DNA of 64,000 bases from NCBI RefSeq assembly GCF_016632365.1, contig NZ_JAEPBH010000005.1, positions 42,326 through 106,325 of the forward strand, given 5' to 3'. The notes below the pieces were generated by a model, which was not told the DNA's origin, made no database searches, and saw only the letters and a list, made by a program, of their open reading frames with translations. Shown here piece by piece: positions 52,672 through 63,111 of the stretch. The stretch comes from Tenebrionibacter intestinalis. Lineage in GTDB: Bacteria > Pseudomonadota > Gammaproteobacteria > Enterobacterales > Enterobacteriaceae. Numbering within the stretch: position 1 is the stretch's first letter; every line of letters starts with the position of its first letter. Position numbers and translations under genes: made by a program.

Positions 52672-53964
52672 ATGCTTTGTAGCCATATTTTCTCGCGTAT
52701 TATGGATAGCTCAAAAAACGATTCGGCTGGAGTAGCCAGCATCATGCTCTACCTGGGATGTATGCTATCTTTTGCGATGGCTCCGGTTATTCCTGAAAAA
52801 GCACTTAAGGTCTTTATTTTTAGTGCTATTATTTCTCTGGCCGTTATCTACAAAAATTTGCCTTATTTGAAAGGCAACAAAAAACAACTTATCCTGCCGG
52901 GTATGCTGTTGGCTTTAGGACTTATGCAAGTTATCTGGGTCGCGGTGTTTAAAGTACACGGAAGCGCTTTCACAGGAGCATATCGTGCTTATCAAAATGG
53001 AGGAAAAATTCTTATATTTACTTCCTTCATTGTGGCTGCGCTTTGCTGTCCATCTTCCCGTCAGTTAAGAGCAACTTTTTCGTTACATTATTTCATCTTT
53101 TTAGTGGGTACAGGACTCTATTGTTATGCCGGCTGGCAGTTATATCATAATAGCGGAGCAAACCTCACCACTTATCGAGTACAACTTGGTTATGAAAATG
53201 CAACAACTGCAGCATATGCATTAACTTTTGTAGCTTTAGGGTTTTCACAAGCTATTATAAATCTACGTTCTAAATGGTGTATTGTATTCTATTTACTGCA
53301 TTTTATTATCTCATTATCGGCTATCATTAGCACTCAAACTCGAGCAGCGATACTTATTTATCCTTTCCTCAGTATTTTTTTATTTTTTATACATTTCCGC
53401 CATGACAGGAAATTACTTATACGAGCTTTTTTCTTTTTTATTTTTTTTGGTTGTATGATTTTTGCTCTGCTCAAGCCGATTCTGGTAAAACGTTACTCTG
53501 ATTTCCAACATGATCTTATTTCATACGGTAACAAAAACAGTAATACATCTATTGGTGCTCGCTTTGCTATGCAACAGGCTGGTGTATTTACGGGAATGTC
53601 GCATCCATTCGGTCAATCCCTTGAAGCAAGAAGCAATGGCTTAGATGAACTGATTAAATTAAATCCAACCTTTAAAAGCGTGTTAAGTTACAAAAATACG
53701 CATTTTCATAATGAAATGGCAGATACTTTTTCCTTAAAGGGCATCATTGGAGTCGTTTTGCTGCTTGGGGTTTATGGTGCTATGTTACACGCAGCAAAAC
53801 TTAATCGCAGCATAGCGCTCTTAACTATTACGTTAGCTATTATTATTTATGGGCTTAGTGACACACTATTGTATGATAAAAGTGGCGCCCTAAATTGTAT
53901 GTCTTACCTATGTCTTGCATTAATGATTACGCTAAATATGGCGAGAGAGCAAAACCATGAATAA
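52672..53964 (+). CDS. waaL: O-antigen ligase WaaL (Wzy_C family)
   Basis: 430 residues. A polytopic inner-membrane protein with about 10-12 hydrophobic segments. A large periplasmic loop (about 290-360) carries the family's RFAMQQAGVF and SYKNTHFHNEMADTFSLKGI segments; the conserved His is in THFHNE. It would join O-antigen from undecaprenyl diphosphate to the lipid A core. Sequence of waaL is always variable. Here the AT-rich block of the locus begins, which suggests different ancestry from hldD-waaF-waaC. It overlaps the next gene by 8 bp. Confidence 0.88.
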   Translation: MLCSHIFSRIMDSSKNDSAGVASIMLYLGCMLSFAMAPVIPEKALKVFIFSAIISLAVIYKNLPYLKGNKKQLILPGMLLALGLMQVIWVAVFKVHGSAFTGAYRAYQNGGKILIFTSFIVAALCCPSSRQLRATFSLHYFIFLVGTGLYCYAGWQLYHNSGANLTTYRVQLGYENATTAAYALTFVALGFSQAIINLRSKWCIVFYLLHFIISLSAIISTQTRAAILIYPFLSIFLFFIHFRHDRKLLIRAFFFFIFFGCMIFALLKPILVKRYSDFQHDLISYGNKNSNTSIGARFAMQQAGVFTGMSHPFGQSLEARSNGLDELIKLNPTFKSVLSYKNTHFHNEMADTFSLKGIIGVVLLLGVYGAMLHAAKLNRSIALLTITLAIIIYGLSDTLLYDKSGALNCMSYLCLALMITLNMAREQNHE

Positions 53965-54970
53965 TCCGTCAGGTTATTTGCTCAGCATCATCATACCAGC
54001 GTTTAATAACGCTGAGCTGATTGTTAGCACGCTGAGTTCATTACAAAGAAAAATCACCGATGAAGTTGAAATCATCATCGTCAATGATGGATCTACTGAC
54101 GAAACTGAACAACGGATAGTTGAATTTTATCAAAGCAATCCAAACCCTAACGTAAAATACTTTTGCCAGGATAACCTTGGTGTTGCCATCGCTCGTAACG
54201 TGGGCCTTGAAAATGCAAGCGGAAAATATATCGCATTCGTTGATAGTGATGATGTTATTAGCCCTGACTACTTTAATATTTTGTTGCCAAAACTGAAAAA
54301 TGAGCGCTATGACATTGTTGAGTTTAAACTCACCAGAAATATGGACGAGCTGCAAGGGTTCAACCTTTATCGGGATTGCCCTATTAACGAACAAGTGATA
54401 GCGTTATCAGATCAGGGACTTTCTTTACTGACGCCGACTTTCAGGGCTTCACAATGGCACCTGGTTACTAAGGTTTTTCGCAGAAGTATTATCGGTAGCG
54501 ATCGTTTTGAAGAGCATCGTCGTTATGAAGACATTATGTTCTGTCCATTCCAGTATTTTAAATGCAGCACTATACTTAAGATAGAAAATTATTTATATTT
54601 CTACCGCGTTAATAAATCAGGTATCACCGAAAATATTAAAGAAAGCGATGCCAGACACATTTTTTTTGCGATGAATAAAATGTGTCACTATATATCTCAA
54701 AATAGTGAAAAAAAGATCCTCGGCACTTTGATGATTGTTAACTGTTTTCTTGAGGCTCGAAAGATTCTGCGTAAGAAAAAAGGATACTATTGCTATGAAA
54801 CAGATATGATTGATAATATTCAAACTGCGTTACGGTATTGTGATGCTGGCGTTATTGAAAAGAAAGTTATTTTTAAAATGAAATATATCGCTATTGATAC
54901 TTTCGTCTCGTCTGTTCGTTACCGCTTACTAAAAGCTTGCAAAGTATTACTACCGGGCAAGGGAATATAA
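53957..54970 (+). CDS. GT2 glycosyltransferase of LPS core locus
   Basis: 337 residues. Begins LLSIIIPAFNNAELIVSTLSSL; nucleotide-binding IIVNDGSTDETE; DxD region NASGKYIAFVDSDDVISPDYF. No membrane helix. Its place between waaL and waaQ implies addition of an outer-core sugar; donor and acceptor cannot be read from the sequence. It does not closely match WaaH of this window. AT-rich codon use like its neighbours. Overlaps waaL by 8 bp; waaQ follows 1 bp later. Confidence 0.8.
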   Translation: MNNPSGYLLSIIIPAFNNAELIVSTLSSLQRKITDEVEIIIVNDGSTDETEQRIVEFYQSNPNPNVKYFCQDNLGVAIARNVGLENASGKYIAFVDSDDVISPDYFNILLPKLKNERYDIVEFKLTRNMDELQGFNLYRDCPINEQVIALSDQGLSLLTPTFRASQWHLVTKVFRRSIIGSDRFEEHRRYEDIMFCPFQYFKCSTILKIENYLYFYRVNKSGITENIKESDARHIFFAMNKMCHYISQNSEKKILGTLMIVNCFLEARKILRKKKGYYCYETDMIDNIQTALRYCDAGVIEKKVIFKMKYIAIDTFVSSVRYRLLKACKVLLPGKGI

Positions 54971-54971
54971 T

Positions 54972-56033
54972 ATGCCAGAAAAAGTTAACCGTATTTTAAT
55001 TTGTAAACTCAAATTTTACGGGGATATGCTGCTTATTACGCCAGTAATAGCAACCCTTAAAAAAATTTATCCTCAGGCAAATATAGATATATTGCTTTAT
55101 AAAGATACTAAGGCCATTTTATCTGCAGATCCTAATATTAATGAGTTTTATCTCATTGAAAAAAAGGTTGGGCTGATAAAAAAAATCTGTAACTTCCTCT
55201 ACATCAGAAGAAAGCTAAAAAAAAATAAATATGATCTCATTTTGAATTTATCTGAACAGTGGCCAATCGGTCTATTGGTTGCTTCATTACATCGCTTTTC
55301 TGTTTCTTTTGAACGTAATAAAAATTCCTGGAATAAGTTATTTTCTCACGTTGTACCTCTAACAGGCACACATATCGTTGAACAAAATTTGTCAATATTA
55401 ACGGGTATAAATATAGCAAAAAAATATTGGGTTAAAGCGCTATCACTTTATTATACTGAAAGCGATCGGCGTTCGTTGCTTCAGATAAACCCAATGCTTA
55501 ATGATAAACGCTACGTTGTGATACAACCCACTGCCCGTCAATGCTTTAAATGCTGGGATGACAGTAAATTTGCAGCTGTTATTGATTATCTGGCACAGTA
55601 CAGGTTGCATGTAATACTAACCTGTGGACCTTTACAAAATGAACTGGAACAGGTTAAAAATATTGCTAATCTGTGTACTCATAAACCAGATCTGCAGTTT
55701 GCGGGTAAAACCACCTTTCTGCAGCTTGCTGCCCTTATTGACGGTGCCACCTTATATATTGGCGTTGATTCGGCACCTATGCATATGGCTGCTGCGCTGC
55801 AAACTCCTCAGGTCAGTTTGTTTGGTGCGACAAACTATCTACAGTGGCGTCCATGGACAGATAAAGCTGTAATAATTTGGGCTGGAGATTATCATGTAAT
55901 GCCTAAAAGAGACGAGCTTGATCGTTCAAAAAAATATCTTTCCTGGATACCGGTTAGTGCAGTTACTGAAGCGGTAGCTGCGCTGCTTGCCAGGCATACC
56001 AGAACTAAAGGTGGTAGAATCAGTAATGAATAA
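54972..56033 (+). CDS. waaQ: LPS heptosyltransferase III WaaQ
   Basis: 353 residues, GT9. It matches E. coli WaaQ through NRILICKLKFYGDMLLITPVIATLKKIYP, LLYKDTKAILS, VVIQPTARQCFKCWDDSKFAAVIDYL and YIGVDSAPMHMAAALQTPQVSLFGATN. It adds the side-branch heptose III to heptose II. In E. coli waaQ heads the waaQGP operon; here it is in the hldD-waaL series, with waaG-waaP on the opposite strand. The end overlaps the next gene by 8 bp. Confidence 0.88.
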   Translation: MPEKVNRILICKLKFYGDMLLITPVIATLKKIYPQANIDILLYKDTKAILSADPNINEFYLIEKKVGLIKKICNFLYIRRKLKKNKYDLILNLSEQWPIGLLVASLHRFSVSFERNKNSWNKLFSHVVPLTGTHIVEQNLSILTGINIAKKYWVKALSLYYTESDRRSLLQINPMLNDKRYVVIQPTARQCFKCWDDSKFAAVIDYLAQYRLHVILTCGPLQNELEQVKNIANLCTHKPDLQFAGKTTFLQLAALIDGATLYIGVDSAPMHMAAALQTPQVSLFGATNYLQWRPWTDKAVIIWAGDYHVMPKRDELDRSKKYLSWIPVSAVTEAVAALLARHTRTKGGRISNE

Positions 56034-56964
56034 TAAAACTATAAATATTGCTTATTGTACGGATGCTAATTACCTGGAATACGTTGCAACGTCAATAACT
56101 TCTGTGATCATGAATAATGTTCATATTCCGTTGGCGTTTTATGTTTTTGTTTATGATGTTTGCGATAGCGATATTGAAAGATTAAGAGCGACCAGTCCAC
56201 TCATTTTGGTTATTGAGATCGATAAAGCAGAGATTGAAAAGTATCAAGACAATTTTACAATCAAACACCTCAACCGATCAGTTTATATGCGCCTTGCGGT
56301 GCCAAGACTATTAGCTGGGAAAGTTGATAAATTTATATACCTCGATGCTGATACGCTGTGTTTTTCTGACATCAGCGGCATCAATAAAATAAATATCGAT
56401 GAAGTTATTTGTGCTGTTAGCCATGACTCCCTGGATACAAATAATAATATAAATGCTCAACGCCTTAATATACAAACTGGTAAGTACTTTAACTCTGGTT
56501 TTTTATATATTAATATAGGAAACTGGATAGCGAATGAGGTTGAAAGAAAAGCTAATCTTATTCTTTTCGAAAAAGGTGAAACGTTACCTTATCCGGATCA
56601 AGATGCCCTGAATATCGCTATGTGCAATAACTTTATTTTTATTGATAACAGTTGGAACTATATATTTAACTGGTATACAGAAGAACAAAAGGAAACCTTT
56701 TTCTACGTAAAAGAGAAGTTGCCCCGCATTATTCATTTTACCGGTGGAAGAAAACCGTGGTTTAAAGAACATGACGGGCTATCCCAGCAGCTATTCCTTT
56801 TTTATCATCATTTTACTCCCTGGAAAAATATTCCACTACGCTCTTATCAAGAAAGAATGCGCCCAACCGATTACCGTGTATATTCAAGGAAGAATTGGCG
56901 CCAGGGAAAACATTTACAATCCATAAAATGGTATATAAAATATCTTTACTCACGCCTTTTATAA
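56026..56964 (+). CDS. GT8 glycosyltransferase, LPS core
   Basis: 312 residues from the ATG at 56026, with AAGGTGG about 11 bp before. GT8 features: INIAYCTDANYLEYVATSITSVIMNN, metal-binding DxD in FIYLDADTLCFSD, KYFNSGFLYINIGNW, YPDQDALNIAM and the C-terminal HFTGGRKPW. It lacks the additional C-terminal domain of the two minus-strand GT8 genes. Likely a hexosyltransferase of the core; sugar unknown. Last gene of the plus-strand operon. Confidence 0.8.
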   Translation: MNNKTINIAYCTDANYLEYVATSITSVIMNNVHIPLAFYVFVYDVCDSDIERLRATSPLILVIEIDKAEIEKYQDNFTIKHLNRSVYMRLAVPRLLAGKVDKFIYLDADTLCFSDISGINKINIDEVICAVSHDSLDTNNNINAQRLNIQTGKYFNSGFLYINIGNWIANEVERKANLILFEKGETLPYPDQDALNIAMCNNFIFIDNSWNYIFNWYTEEQKETFFYVKEKLPRIIHFTGGRKPWFKEHDGLSQQLFLFYHHFTPWKNIPLRSYQERMRPTDYRVYSRKNWRQGKHLQSIKWYIKYLYSRLL

Positions 56965-56965
56965 T

Positions 56966-56986
56966 ATAACGCTCAGAGAGCGTTAT
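56966..56986. terminator. Hairpin between converging LPS operons
   Basis: ATAACGCTC / GAGCGTTAT, 9-bp perfect stem with a 3-base loop, 1 bp after the plus-strand GT8 stop and 7 bp before the minus-strand one. Likely a two-way terminator despite modest U-tracts. Confidence 0.65.
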
Positions 56987-56993
56987 TACTATA

Positions 56994-58004
56994 TTATGGT
57001 TTTATTTTTGCCCATAAATAACCAAAATAACTGATAATAGAGGCAATAATTTTTCCCTGCATCTTTTCATGTCTGGATTTTTTCTTATATTGTTTCGGTG
57101 TTCTTGGGCCGAGCAGCTTTTGTGTGGCCCAGGGGGAATAGAAGTAAGCAACTTTAAAAAATTGCGCTGAAGGATAATTAGCCCAGGAATTCCATGGCTT
57201 CGTTACCCCGATATAGTGAATAAGTATTGTAGAGTCTTTTATTTTTGTTTTATATTTATTCATATCTCGATATTTAAGTTCATTTTTGATGCCATAAATA
57301 CAATTATAGTCTTCACTCAAAAATCGGGTATGTCGAATAAATAGAAGATTTAATACATCCTGATCGAAAAATTGAAGTTTTAATTTGCTGGTTAATAATA
57401 ATTCCAGTAATCGATGAAAAATTTGATTAACACGCCATGCATCAAGAGAAACCAACATCACACCAGAATTAAAGTAGTCTTCATTCAACTGTGGCTCGTC
57501 AAGCCTGCTACCCGCTCCTTGCCTTGTCTCTGGGATATCTTTAACAACCGCAGCATAGCATCCCTCAGGTAAAGTCATTTGGCTTAGCGGCAGAAGAGAA
57601 CCTTTACATATAACATCAGCATCAAGATATAATACTTGCGCAAAAGTCTGCGCTAAATATTCAAAAGCAATAAATCTGTAGTATATTGCAACTGACCAGG
57701 CAAGGGTGCTAGGCAATACAGAAAAGAAAGATTTGTCGATAAGGTAGATATTTATTGTAACCGTTTCTTTTTCAGCAAGTTGCCTCAGCTTATTAAAAAA
57801 TAGTTTATCTTCGTTGTCTGTAAAGATATGGAAATTAAGTTTAATATCTCTATTATTCATCAATACTGATGTCAAAGATATTGCTGCCCCAAATTGAAAG
57901 TGCTGATCTATTCCATAGGCAATATGTAATTCGTTATTACTTTTTTTGTCGTTATGGCCATATTTGCAAACTGCTTTAATGGCGTCACTTATATTAAAAT
58001 TCAT
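56994..58004 (-). CDS. GT8 LPS core hexosyltransferase (RfaJ/WaaJ-like)
   Basis: 336 residues from the ATG at 58002-58004 (GGAG 5 bp before; the open frame is 9 codons longer). Core: LHIAYGIDQHFQFGAAISLTSVLMNNRDI, VLYLDADVICKGSLLPL (DxD), DEPQLNEDYFNSGVMLVSLDAW, FFDQDVLNLLF. The C-terminal Glyco_transf_8C region, HYIGVTKPWNSWANYPSAQFF to KKSRHEKMQG, is typical of WaaO/WaaJ/WaaI. A paralogue of the next gene. It likely adds glucose or galactose to the outer core; which cannot be told. Confidence 0.82.
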   Translation of the reverse strand: MNFNISDAIKAVCKYGHNDKKSNNELHIAYGIDQHFQFGAAISLTSVLMNNRDIKLNFHIFTDNEDKLFFNKLRQLAEKETVTINIYLIDKSFFSVLPSTLAWSVAIYYRFIAFEYLAQTFAQVLYLDADVICKGSLLPLSQMTLPEGCYAAVVKDIPETRQGAGSRLDEPQLNEDYFNSGVMLVSLDAWRVNQIFHRLLELLLTSKLKLQFFDQDVLNLLFIRHTRFLSEDYNCIYGIKNELKYRDMNKYKTKIKDSTILIHYIGVTKPWNSWANYPSAQFFKVAYFYSPWATQKLLGPRTPKQYKKKSRHEKMQGKIIASIISYFGYLWAKIKP

Positions 58005-58032
58005 GCAAACTCCGCGTTCTATGTTAAACACG

Positions 58033-59049
58033 TTAACTACCCAGCTTTGCTTTAATGTACATAATATGGCTAATTAATGAGCGAAAATATTTTTTTTGTA
58101 GGCGCTCATGACGAGATTTACGCTTAAATAATTTGGCTGTATTTGCATTTAATAGCGGTTTATCGGACCATGCTGATTTTTTATAGGCTTTTATAAAATA
58201 TTTTGAAACAGGATAATTCGCCCAACCATGCCAGGGTTTAGTAACGCCTACATAATGGACTAAGCGTGTTTCATCAGTGAGATAATGTTTATCTAATATA
58301 TATTCCTGATATTGTTCATAGGACAATATCCAGTCAACTCCGTATATACAGTTAAAATCACGGCGGAGAAGTATCACGTTACCTACAAAAAGAATATTTA
58401 ACACATCCTGATCGAAATACAATAGCTCTTTATTTTTATCGAGTAAGATGCCAAAGGCCTTTGTTAACAGTTTCTGTTCTTTCCAGACAACCAGGTTTGC
58501 GAACACAACGCCGGAGTTAAAATAAGTTTCTGTCAGTTTCGGAATACCAAGGCGATCGCCAGATTTTAATCTGACATCATCAATATCATTAACAACAGCG
58601 GCATATTCACCGTTAAAATCTATCTGCGTTAATTCACGCAATGGGCCTTTACAAATAACATCCGCGTCGAGATACAATACCGACTCAGAATCCTTGCTTA
58701 AGTATTCAAAAGCAACGTAGCGATAATACATCGCATAGGACCAGAATTTTGTGCTTGGTAACTGACGAAATGCCTGATTATCGAATACCAGGATAGTAAT
58801 CGTTGTACGATAAGTTTCTGCAAGACGCGTGACGCAATCTATATAGTCATTATCAACAAAATCGGTAAAAACAAAAAAATGGATAGCAATATCCCGATTG
58901 TTTACCAACACCGAGGTCATAGATATTCCGGAGCCGAACAGAAAATTACGATCGACGCCATAGGCGATATTCATTTTTTTGACCGATGTACTATCCGATC
59001 GATCGATGTCGTATTTCTTTAAAATAACATTATTAAAGTCAATGTTCAT
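58033..59049 (-). CDS. GT8 LPS core hexosyltransferase (WaaO/WaaI-like)
   Basis: 338 residues. MNIAYGVDRNFLFGSGISMTSVLVNNRDIAIHF, VLYLDADVICKGPLREL, ETYFNSGVVFANLVVW, YFDQDVLNILF and LVHYVGVTKPWHGWANYPVSKYF show GT8 with its C-terminal domain. Upstream of its paralogue by 28 bp and 30 bp downstream of waaP. By position after waaG-waaP it is the best candidate for the second outer-core hexose (WaaO/WaaI step), but specificity is inferred. Confidence 0.83.
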   Translation of the reverse strand: MNIDFNNVILKKYDIDRSDSTSVKKMNIAYGVDRNFLFGSGISMTSVLVNNRDIAIHFFVFTDFVDNDYIDCVTRLAETYRTTITILVFDNQAFRQLPSTKFWSYAMYYRYVAFEYLSKDSESVLYLDADVICKGPLRELTQIDFNGEYAAVVNDIDDVRLKSGDRLGIPKLTETYFNSGVVFANLVVWKEQKLLTKAFGILLDKNKELLYFDQDVLNILFVGNVILLRRDFNCIYGVDWILSYEQYQEYILDKHYLTDETRLVHYVGVTKPWHGWANYPVSKYFIKAYKKSAWSDKPLLNANTAKLFKRKSRHERLQKKYFRSLISHIMYIKAKLGS

Positions 59050-59079
59050 GTACCCAAGCCTTCATATTCAATCAACACT

Positions 59080-59877
59080 TCACAGTGCCTTTCTTATTGT
59101 TCTTTCTTGTATTTTTTTTGCTTTTTTGGCTGCATGCGCAAGTAAATGTTGCTCCTGACAAAAAATAGTGCGCAGCGAGGCTAAAAAATAAACACGTAGA
59201 AACCGATATATATCGCGAGATGTAAGGCCAATATTCATTGAAGAAAAATAGAGTCCTGTCAGGTCCTTATCACGCCAGCGGCGAGGAACCTTTGTGCGAA
59301 TCTGCGCGCGATGAAGATCGATAACCGATATTTTTAAATGTTCTGGTAGCGGAGACTGTGACAGATCCAGTAGAAAATGGCACAGATAACAGTCACGGTG
59401 ATTTACTCCGCCACGATGCATTTTCCCTACCATATCGGCAATTCGGTAGATAACTTCACGCTTTAGTTTTACATTTGGCGGGTTACTTTTCCAGTCTTTA
59501 CAGAAATCTTCCAGGCTTATCGCCGGTGCTAAATCTTCAGTGATAATAAACGAGGTACGGCGTAACGGATTGAGTCCTTTTTGCCCAAACGCTTTACCCG
59601 TCATGGTCGCCACACCGAGCGCCTTCAGGCGATGAATCGCGCGCCATTCCCGATCGGCTCCCAGCACGGGCAAGCGAAAAGACGCCAGGTTTTTCAGCAC
59701 TTCTTTTATCGTTGTGCCATAGTGATATTTCAGGAAATACCCTTTATCCATGACATCAAAACGCAGCGTCCGACGGGTTTCCAGCGCGCGGTATATTTTA
59801 CCGTCCAGCTTTTTCACCTCGGTAAAAGGATCTTCTCCTCGCCACAACGACGCAAAAGGCTCTTTTAACTCAACCAT
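59080..59877 (-). CDS. waaP: LPS core heptose I kinase WaaP
   Basis: 265 residues, equal to E. coli WaaP. It phosphorylates heptose I, which cross-links LPS through divalent cations. Kinase-like: [30 protein letters not shown], catalytic [14 protein letters not shown] and metal-binding [23 protein letters not shown]. It overlaps waaG by 8 bp. Confidence 0.96.
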   Translation of the reverse strand: MVELKEPFASLWRGEDPFTEVKKLDGKIYRALETRRTLRFDVMDKGYFLKYHYGTTIKEVLKNLASFRLPVLGADREWRAIHRLKALGVATMTGKAFGQKGLNPLRRTSFIITEDLAPAISLEDFCKDWKSNPPNVKLKREVIYRIADMVGKMHRGGVNHRDCYLCHFLLDLSQSPLPEHLKISVIDLHRAQIRTKVPRRWRDKDLTGLYFSSMNIGLTSRDIYRFLRVYFLASLRTIFCQEQHLLAHAAKKAKKIQERTIRKAL

Positions 59878-60994
59878 ATCGACTACCTAAAATAATATCT
59901 GCGGCTTTCTCCGGCAGACTGTATAAATCTTCTGTATCCGCAAAATGTCGCGCATTCCGGCTCCACCGCTCGCGCTGCGTTTTGTTTTCCAGTGCATGCT
60001 TAAGCGACTGATTCAGTGCTTCCTGGCGAAAAGGCGCCGGTATAATGCTTCCGCTCCGGGCTTTTGCGATGTAATGAGCATAACCGCAAACATCCGTGAC
60101 AATCACGGGAAGCCCGGCGGTTAGTGCCTCAAGCAGCACAATTCCAGCGGCCTCCTGTACTGCGGGGTGAATCAGCAAATCGGCCGCCGTCATAAGTTGT
60201 GAGATATCATCACGCCCGGTAAAAAAACGCACATTAGAAGCAATATTTAATTTTTGCGCAATGGCTTGATAACGTGAAGATTTATCCTGCCCTACAACCA
60301 TAAAAACCGTACGCTGGCGAATCGCTTCCGGCAATGCCGCAATAGCGTGTAACGATCGTACAACGCCTTTGCGTCTGTAATCCGACCCTACCTGTAACAG
60401 CAGGAACTGTTCATCGCTAATACCGTTTTTTTCACGGTAAATCTGATATCCGTCTGCGATCTGGTGGCTGTATTTACGCTCTGGATAAATACCCGGCGGC
60501 AGAAGGTGAAGGCGGGCGCTTTCAGTATGATAATGTTTTTGAAAATCATGCTGCTGCCTTTCAGTCAGAAGCAGAATTTCTGTTTTTGCGCCCGGCTGAA
60601 ATGTGGCTTTTTCAAACCCGGCATAATGTCTGTAACGTGCTGTGAGTTTATAGAAGAAACCTTTTTCCTGCGCGACTTTCTGCGCATAACATACGTCAGC
60701 GGCGTAATAGACATCAAGACCGGGCATTTTATTAAAGCCCACAACGCGATCCACAGGATGTTGTTCAAGATATTTACTCACCCATTCGTGATACTGCGCG
60801 TTTTTACCGTGATTGGTACGAGCCGTTGCCGGAACAATGATGATATCCAGATTATCAGGGCGCTCGCCCTGCCATTGCTGAGTAAAAACCTGAACAGAAT
60901 GTCCACGCGCTGCAACGGTTTGCATGACGCGCATACAGTCTCGTTGCAACCCCCCGTAGGGAAAATATTTGTATAAGCAAAAAGCAATTTTCAT
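59870..60994 (-). CDS. waaG: LPS core glucosyltransferase I WaaG
   Basis: 374 residues from the ATG at 60992-60994 ([22 protein letters not shown]); the frame is open 33 codons further, without similarity. A GT4 enzyme that adds the first outer-core glucose to heptose [42 protein letters not shown] and the catalytic [26 protein letters not shown] are complete. First gene of waaG-waaP-GT8-GT8. No JUMPstart/ops sequence was found upstream. Confidence 0.95.
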   Translation of the reverse strand: MKIAFCLYKYFPYGGLQRDCMRVMQTVAARGHSVQVFTQQWQGERPDNLDIIIVPATARTNHGKNAQYHEWVSKYLEQHPVDRVVGFNKMPGLDVYYAADVCYAQKVAQEKGFFYKLTARYRHYAGFEKATFQPGAKTEILLLTERQQHDFQKHYHTESARLHLLPPGIYPERKYSHQIADGYQIYREKNGISDEQFLLLQVGSDYRRKGVVRSLHAIAALPEAIRQRTVFMVVGQDKSSRYQAIAQKLNIASNVRFFTGRDDISQLMTAADLLIHPAVQEAAGIVLLEALTAGLPVIVTDVCGYAHYIAKARSGSIIPAPFRQEALNQSLKHALENKTQRERWSRNARHFADTEDLYSLPEKAADIILGSRYG

Positions 60995-61344
60995 GCCGGT
61001 ATCCGCCGCAGGGGACGATGCGCTCCCTGAAAGTGCCGCAATGGTGAGACATCGGACAGGCGCGATGACCTGCTCACCGGACACAGTTTTCAATATGGCG
61101 GGCAGTGTACCACTTCCTGCTCCACAAACCGATATGAATGCTTTTTATACAGCAACATCTTATATATTGGCTTAAATTTCCTACTCCTGATTAAGTAATC
61201 CAGCGTGGACGGGCGGATAATGCATTATATATTCAGCTTTGCGGCTTCATCTGTGCGCTATCGAACCTTCCTGACGCGAAAGTAATAGCATTGCCCTGGC
61301 TAAATACATAGAATCCCTGCACGTTCCCTGCATAAGTATGTAAT
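60995..61344. other. waaG-waaA divergent intergenic region
   Basis: 350 bp with promoters implied for both sides. The ops core GGCGGTAGC, found before E. coli waaQ, was looked for on the minus strand and not seen. No gene recognised. Confidence 0.55.
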
Positions 61345-62622
61345 ATGCTCCAGTTGCTTTACACCGCACTGTTTTACCTTATCCAGCCTCTGATCTGGAT
61401 TCGGCTTTGGTTGCGTGGTCGTAAGGCTCCCGCCTATCGCAAACGCTGGGCAGAGCGCTACGGTTTTTACCGCCAGCCATTACAGCAGGGCGGCATTTTG
61501 CTGCATTCTGTTTCCGTGGGTGAAACGCTGGCCGCAATCCCACTGGTACGTGCCCTGCGTCATCGTTACCCGTCATTACCCATCACCGTTACCACAATGA
61601 CGCCTACCGGTTCTGAGCGCGTGCTCTCGGCATTCGGGCGCGATGTGCAGCATGTTTACCTGCCTTATGATTTACCAGACGCCGTTAGCCGCTTTTTGAA
61701 TAATATCGAGCCAAGGCTGGTGCTGGTAATGGAAACAGAACTGTGGCCGAACCTGATTGCCGCGCTGCACCGTCGCCAGATACCGCTGATTATTGCAAAC
61801 GCACGTCTGTCCGCACGTTCTGCGAAAAGCTACGCGAGGCTTGGTAAATTTACCCGTACCCTTATGCGTCGTATTACGCTTATCGCGGCCCAGAATGAAG
61901 AAGACGGCGAACGTTTTATTGCGCTCGGCGCCGGACGCTCGCAGCTTGCCGTTACGGGTAGCCTGAAGTTTGATATTTCCGTCACGCCGCAGATGGCGGC
62001 AAAGTCCGTCACGTTACGCCGGCAGTGGGCGCCGCATCGCCCGGTCTGGATAGCGACCAGCACTCACGAAGGGGAAGAAAGCGTTATTCTTGCTGCCCAT
62101 AAGTCGCTGCTTGAACAATTTCCCAATCTCCTGCTCATTCTGGTGCCGCGCCACCCGGAGCGATTTCCGGATGCGATTTCACTGGTGCGCACAGCCGGCC
62201 TGAGCTACATCACACGCTCTTCAGGCGAGGTTCCATCAGGCAGTACGCAGGTTGTCGTCGGCGATACAATGGGTGAGCTTATGCTGCTATACGGTATGTC
62301 CGATCTGGCATTTGTTGGCGGTTCTCTGGTTGAGCGTGGCGGCCATAATCCACTGGAGCCTGCCGCTCACGCTATACCCGTGCTGATGGGGCCGCATACG
62401 TTTAATTTCAAAGATATCTGCGCCCGTCTCGAACAAGCTGACGGTTTGATCACCGTTACCGATGCGGCTTCGCTGGCTAAAGAAATCAGTTCGCTGCTCT
62501 CTGATGAGGATTACCGTAACTACTATGGCCGCCATGCCGTTGAGGTGTTATACCAGAATCAGGGAGCGCTACAGCGTTTGTTGGACCTGCTGAAGCCTTA
62601 TTTGCCACCCAGACAGCATTGA
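61345..62622 (+). CDS. waaA: 3-deoxy-D-manno-octulosonic acid transferase WaaA
   Basis: 425 residues, GT30, equal to E. coli. It transfers two Kdo residues to lipid IVA. An N-terminal membrane anchor (LLYTALFYLIQPLIWIRLWLRG) is followed by HSVSVGETLAAIPLVRALR with the catalytic Glu, then METELWPNLI and the C-terminal VGGSLVERGGHNPLEPAAHAIPVLMGPHTFNF. coaD follows 9 bp later; waaE, between them in Klebsiella, is absent. Confidence 0.97.
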   Translation: MLQLLYTALFYLIQPLIWIRLWLRGRKAPAYRKRWAERYGFYRQPLQQGGILLHSVSVGETLAAIPLVRALRHRYPSLPITVTTMTPTGSERVLSAFGRDVQHVYLPYDLPDAVSRFLNNIEPRLVLVMETELWPNLIAALHRRQIPLIIANARLSARSAKSYARLGKFTRTLMRRITLIAAQNEEDGERFIALGAGRSQLAVTGSLKFDISVTPQMAAKSVTLRRQWAPHRPVWIATSTHEGEESVILAAHKSLLEQFPNLLLILVPRHPERFPDAISLVRTAGLSYITRSSGEVPSGSTQVVVGDTMGELMLLYGMSDLAFVGGSLVERGGHNPLEPAAHAIPVLMGPHTFNFKDICARLEQADGLITVTDAASLAKEISSLLSDEDYRNYYGRHAVEVLYQNQGALQRLLDLLKPYLPPRQH

Positions 62623-63111
<489 letters not shown>

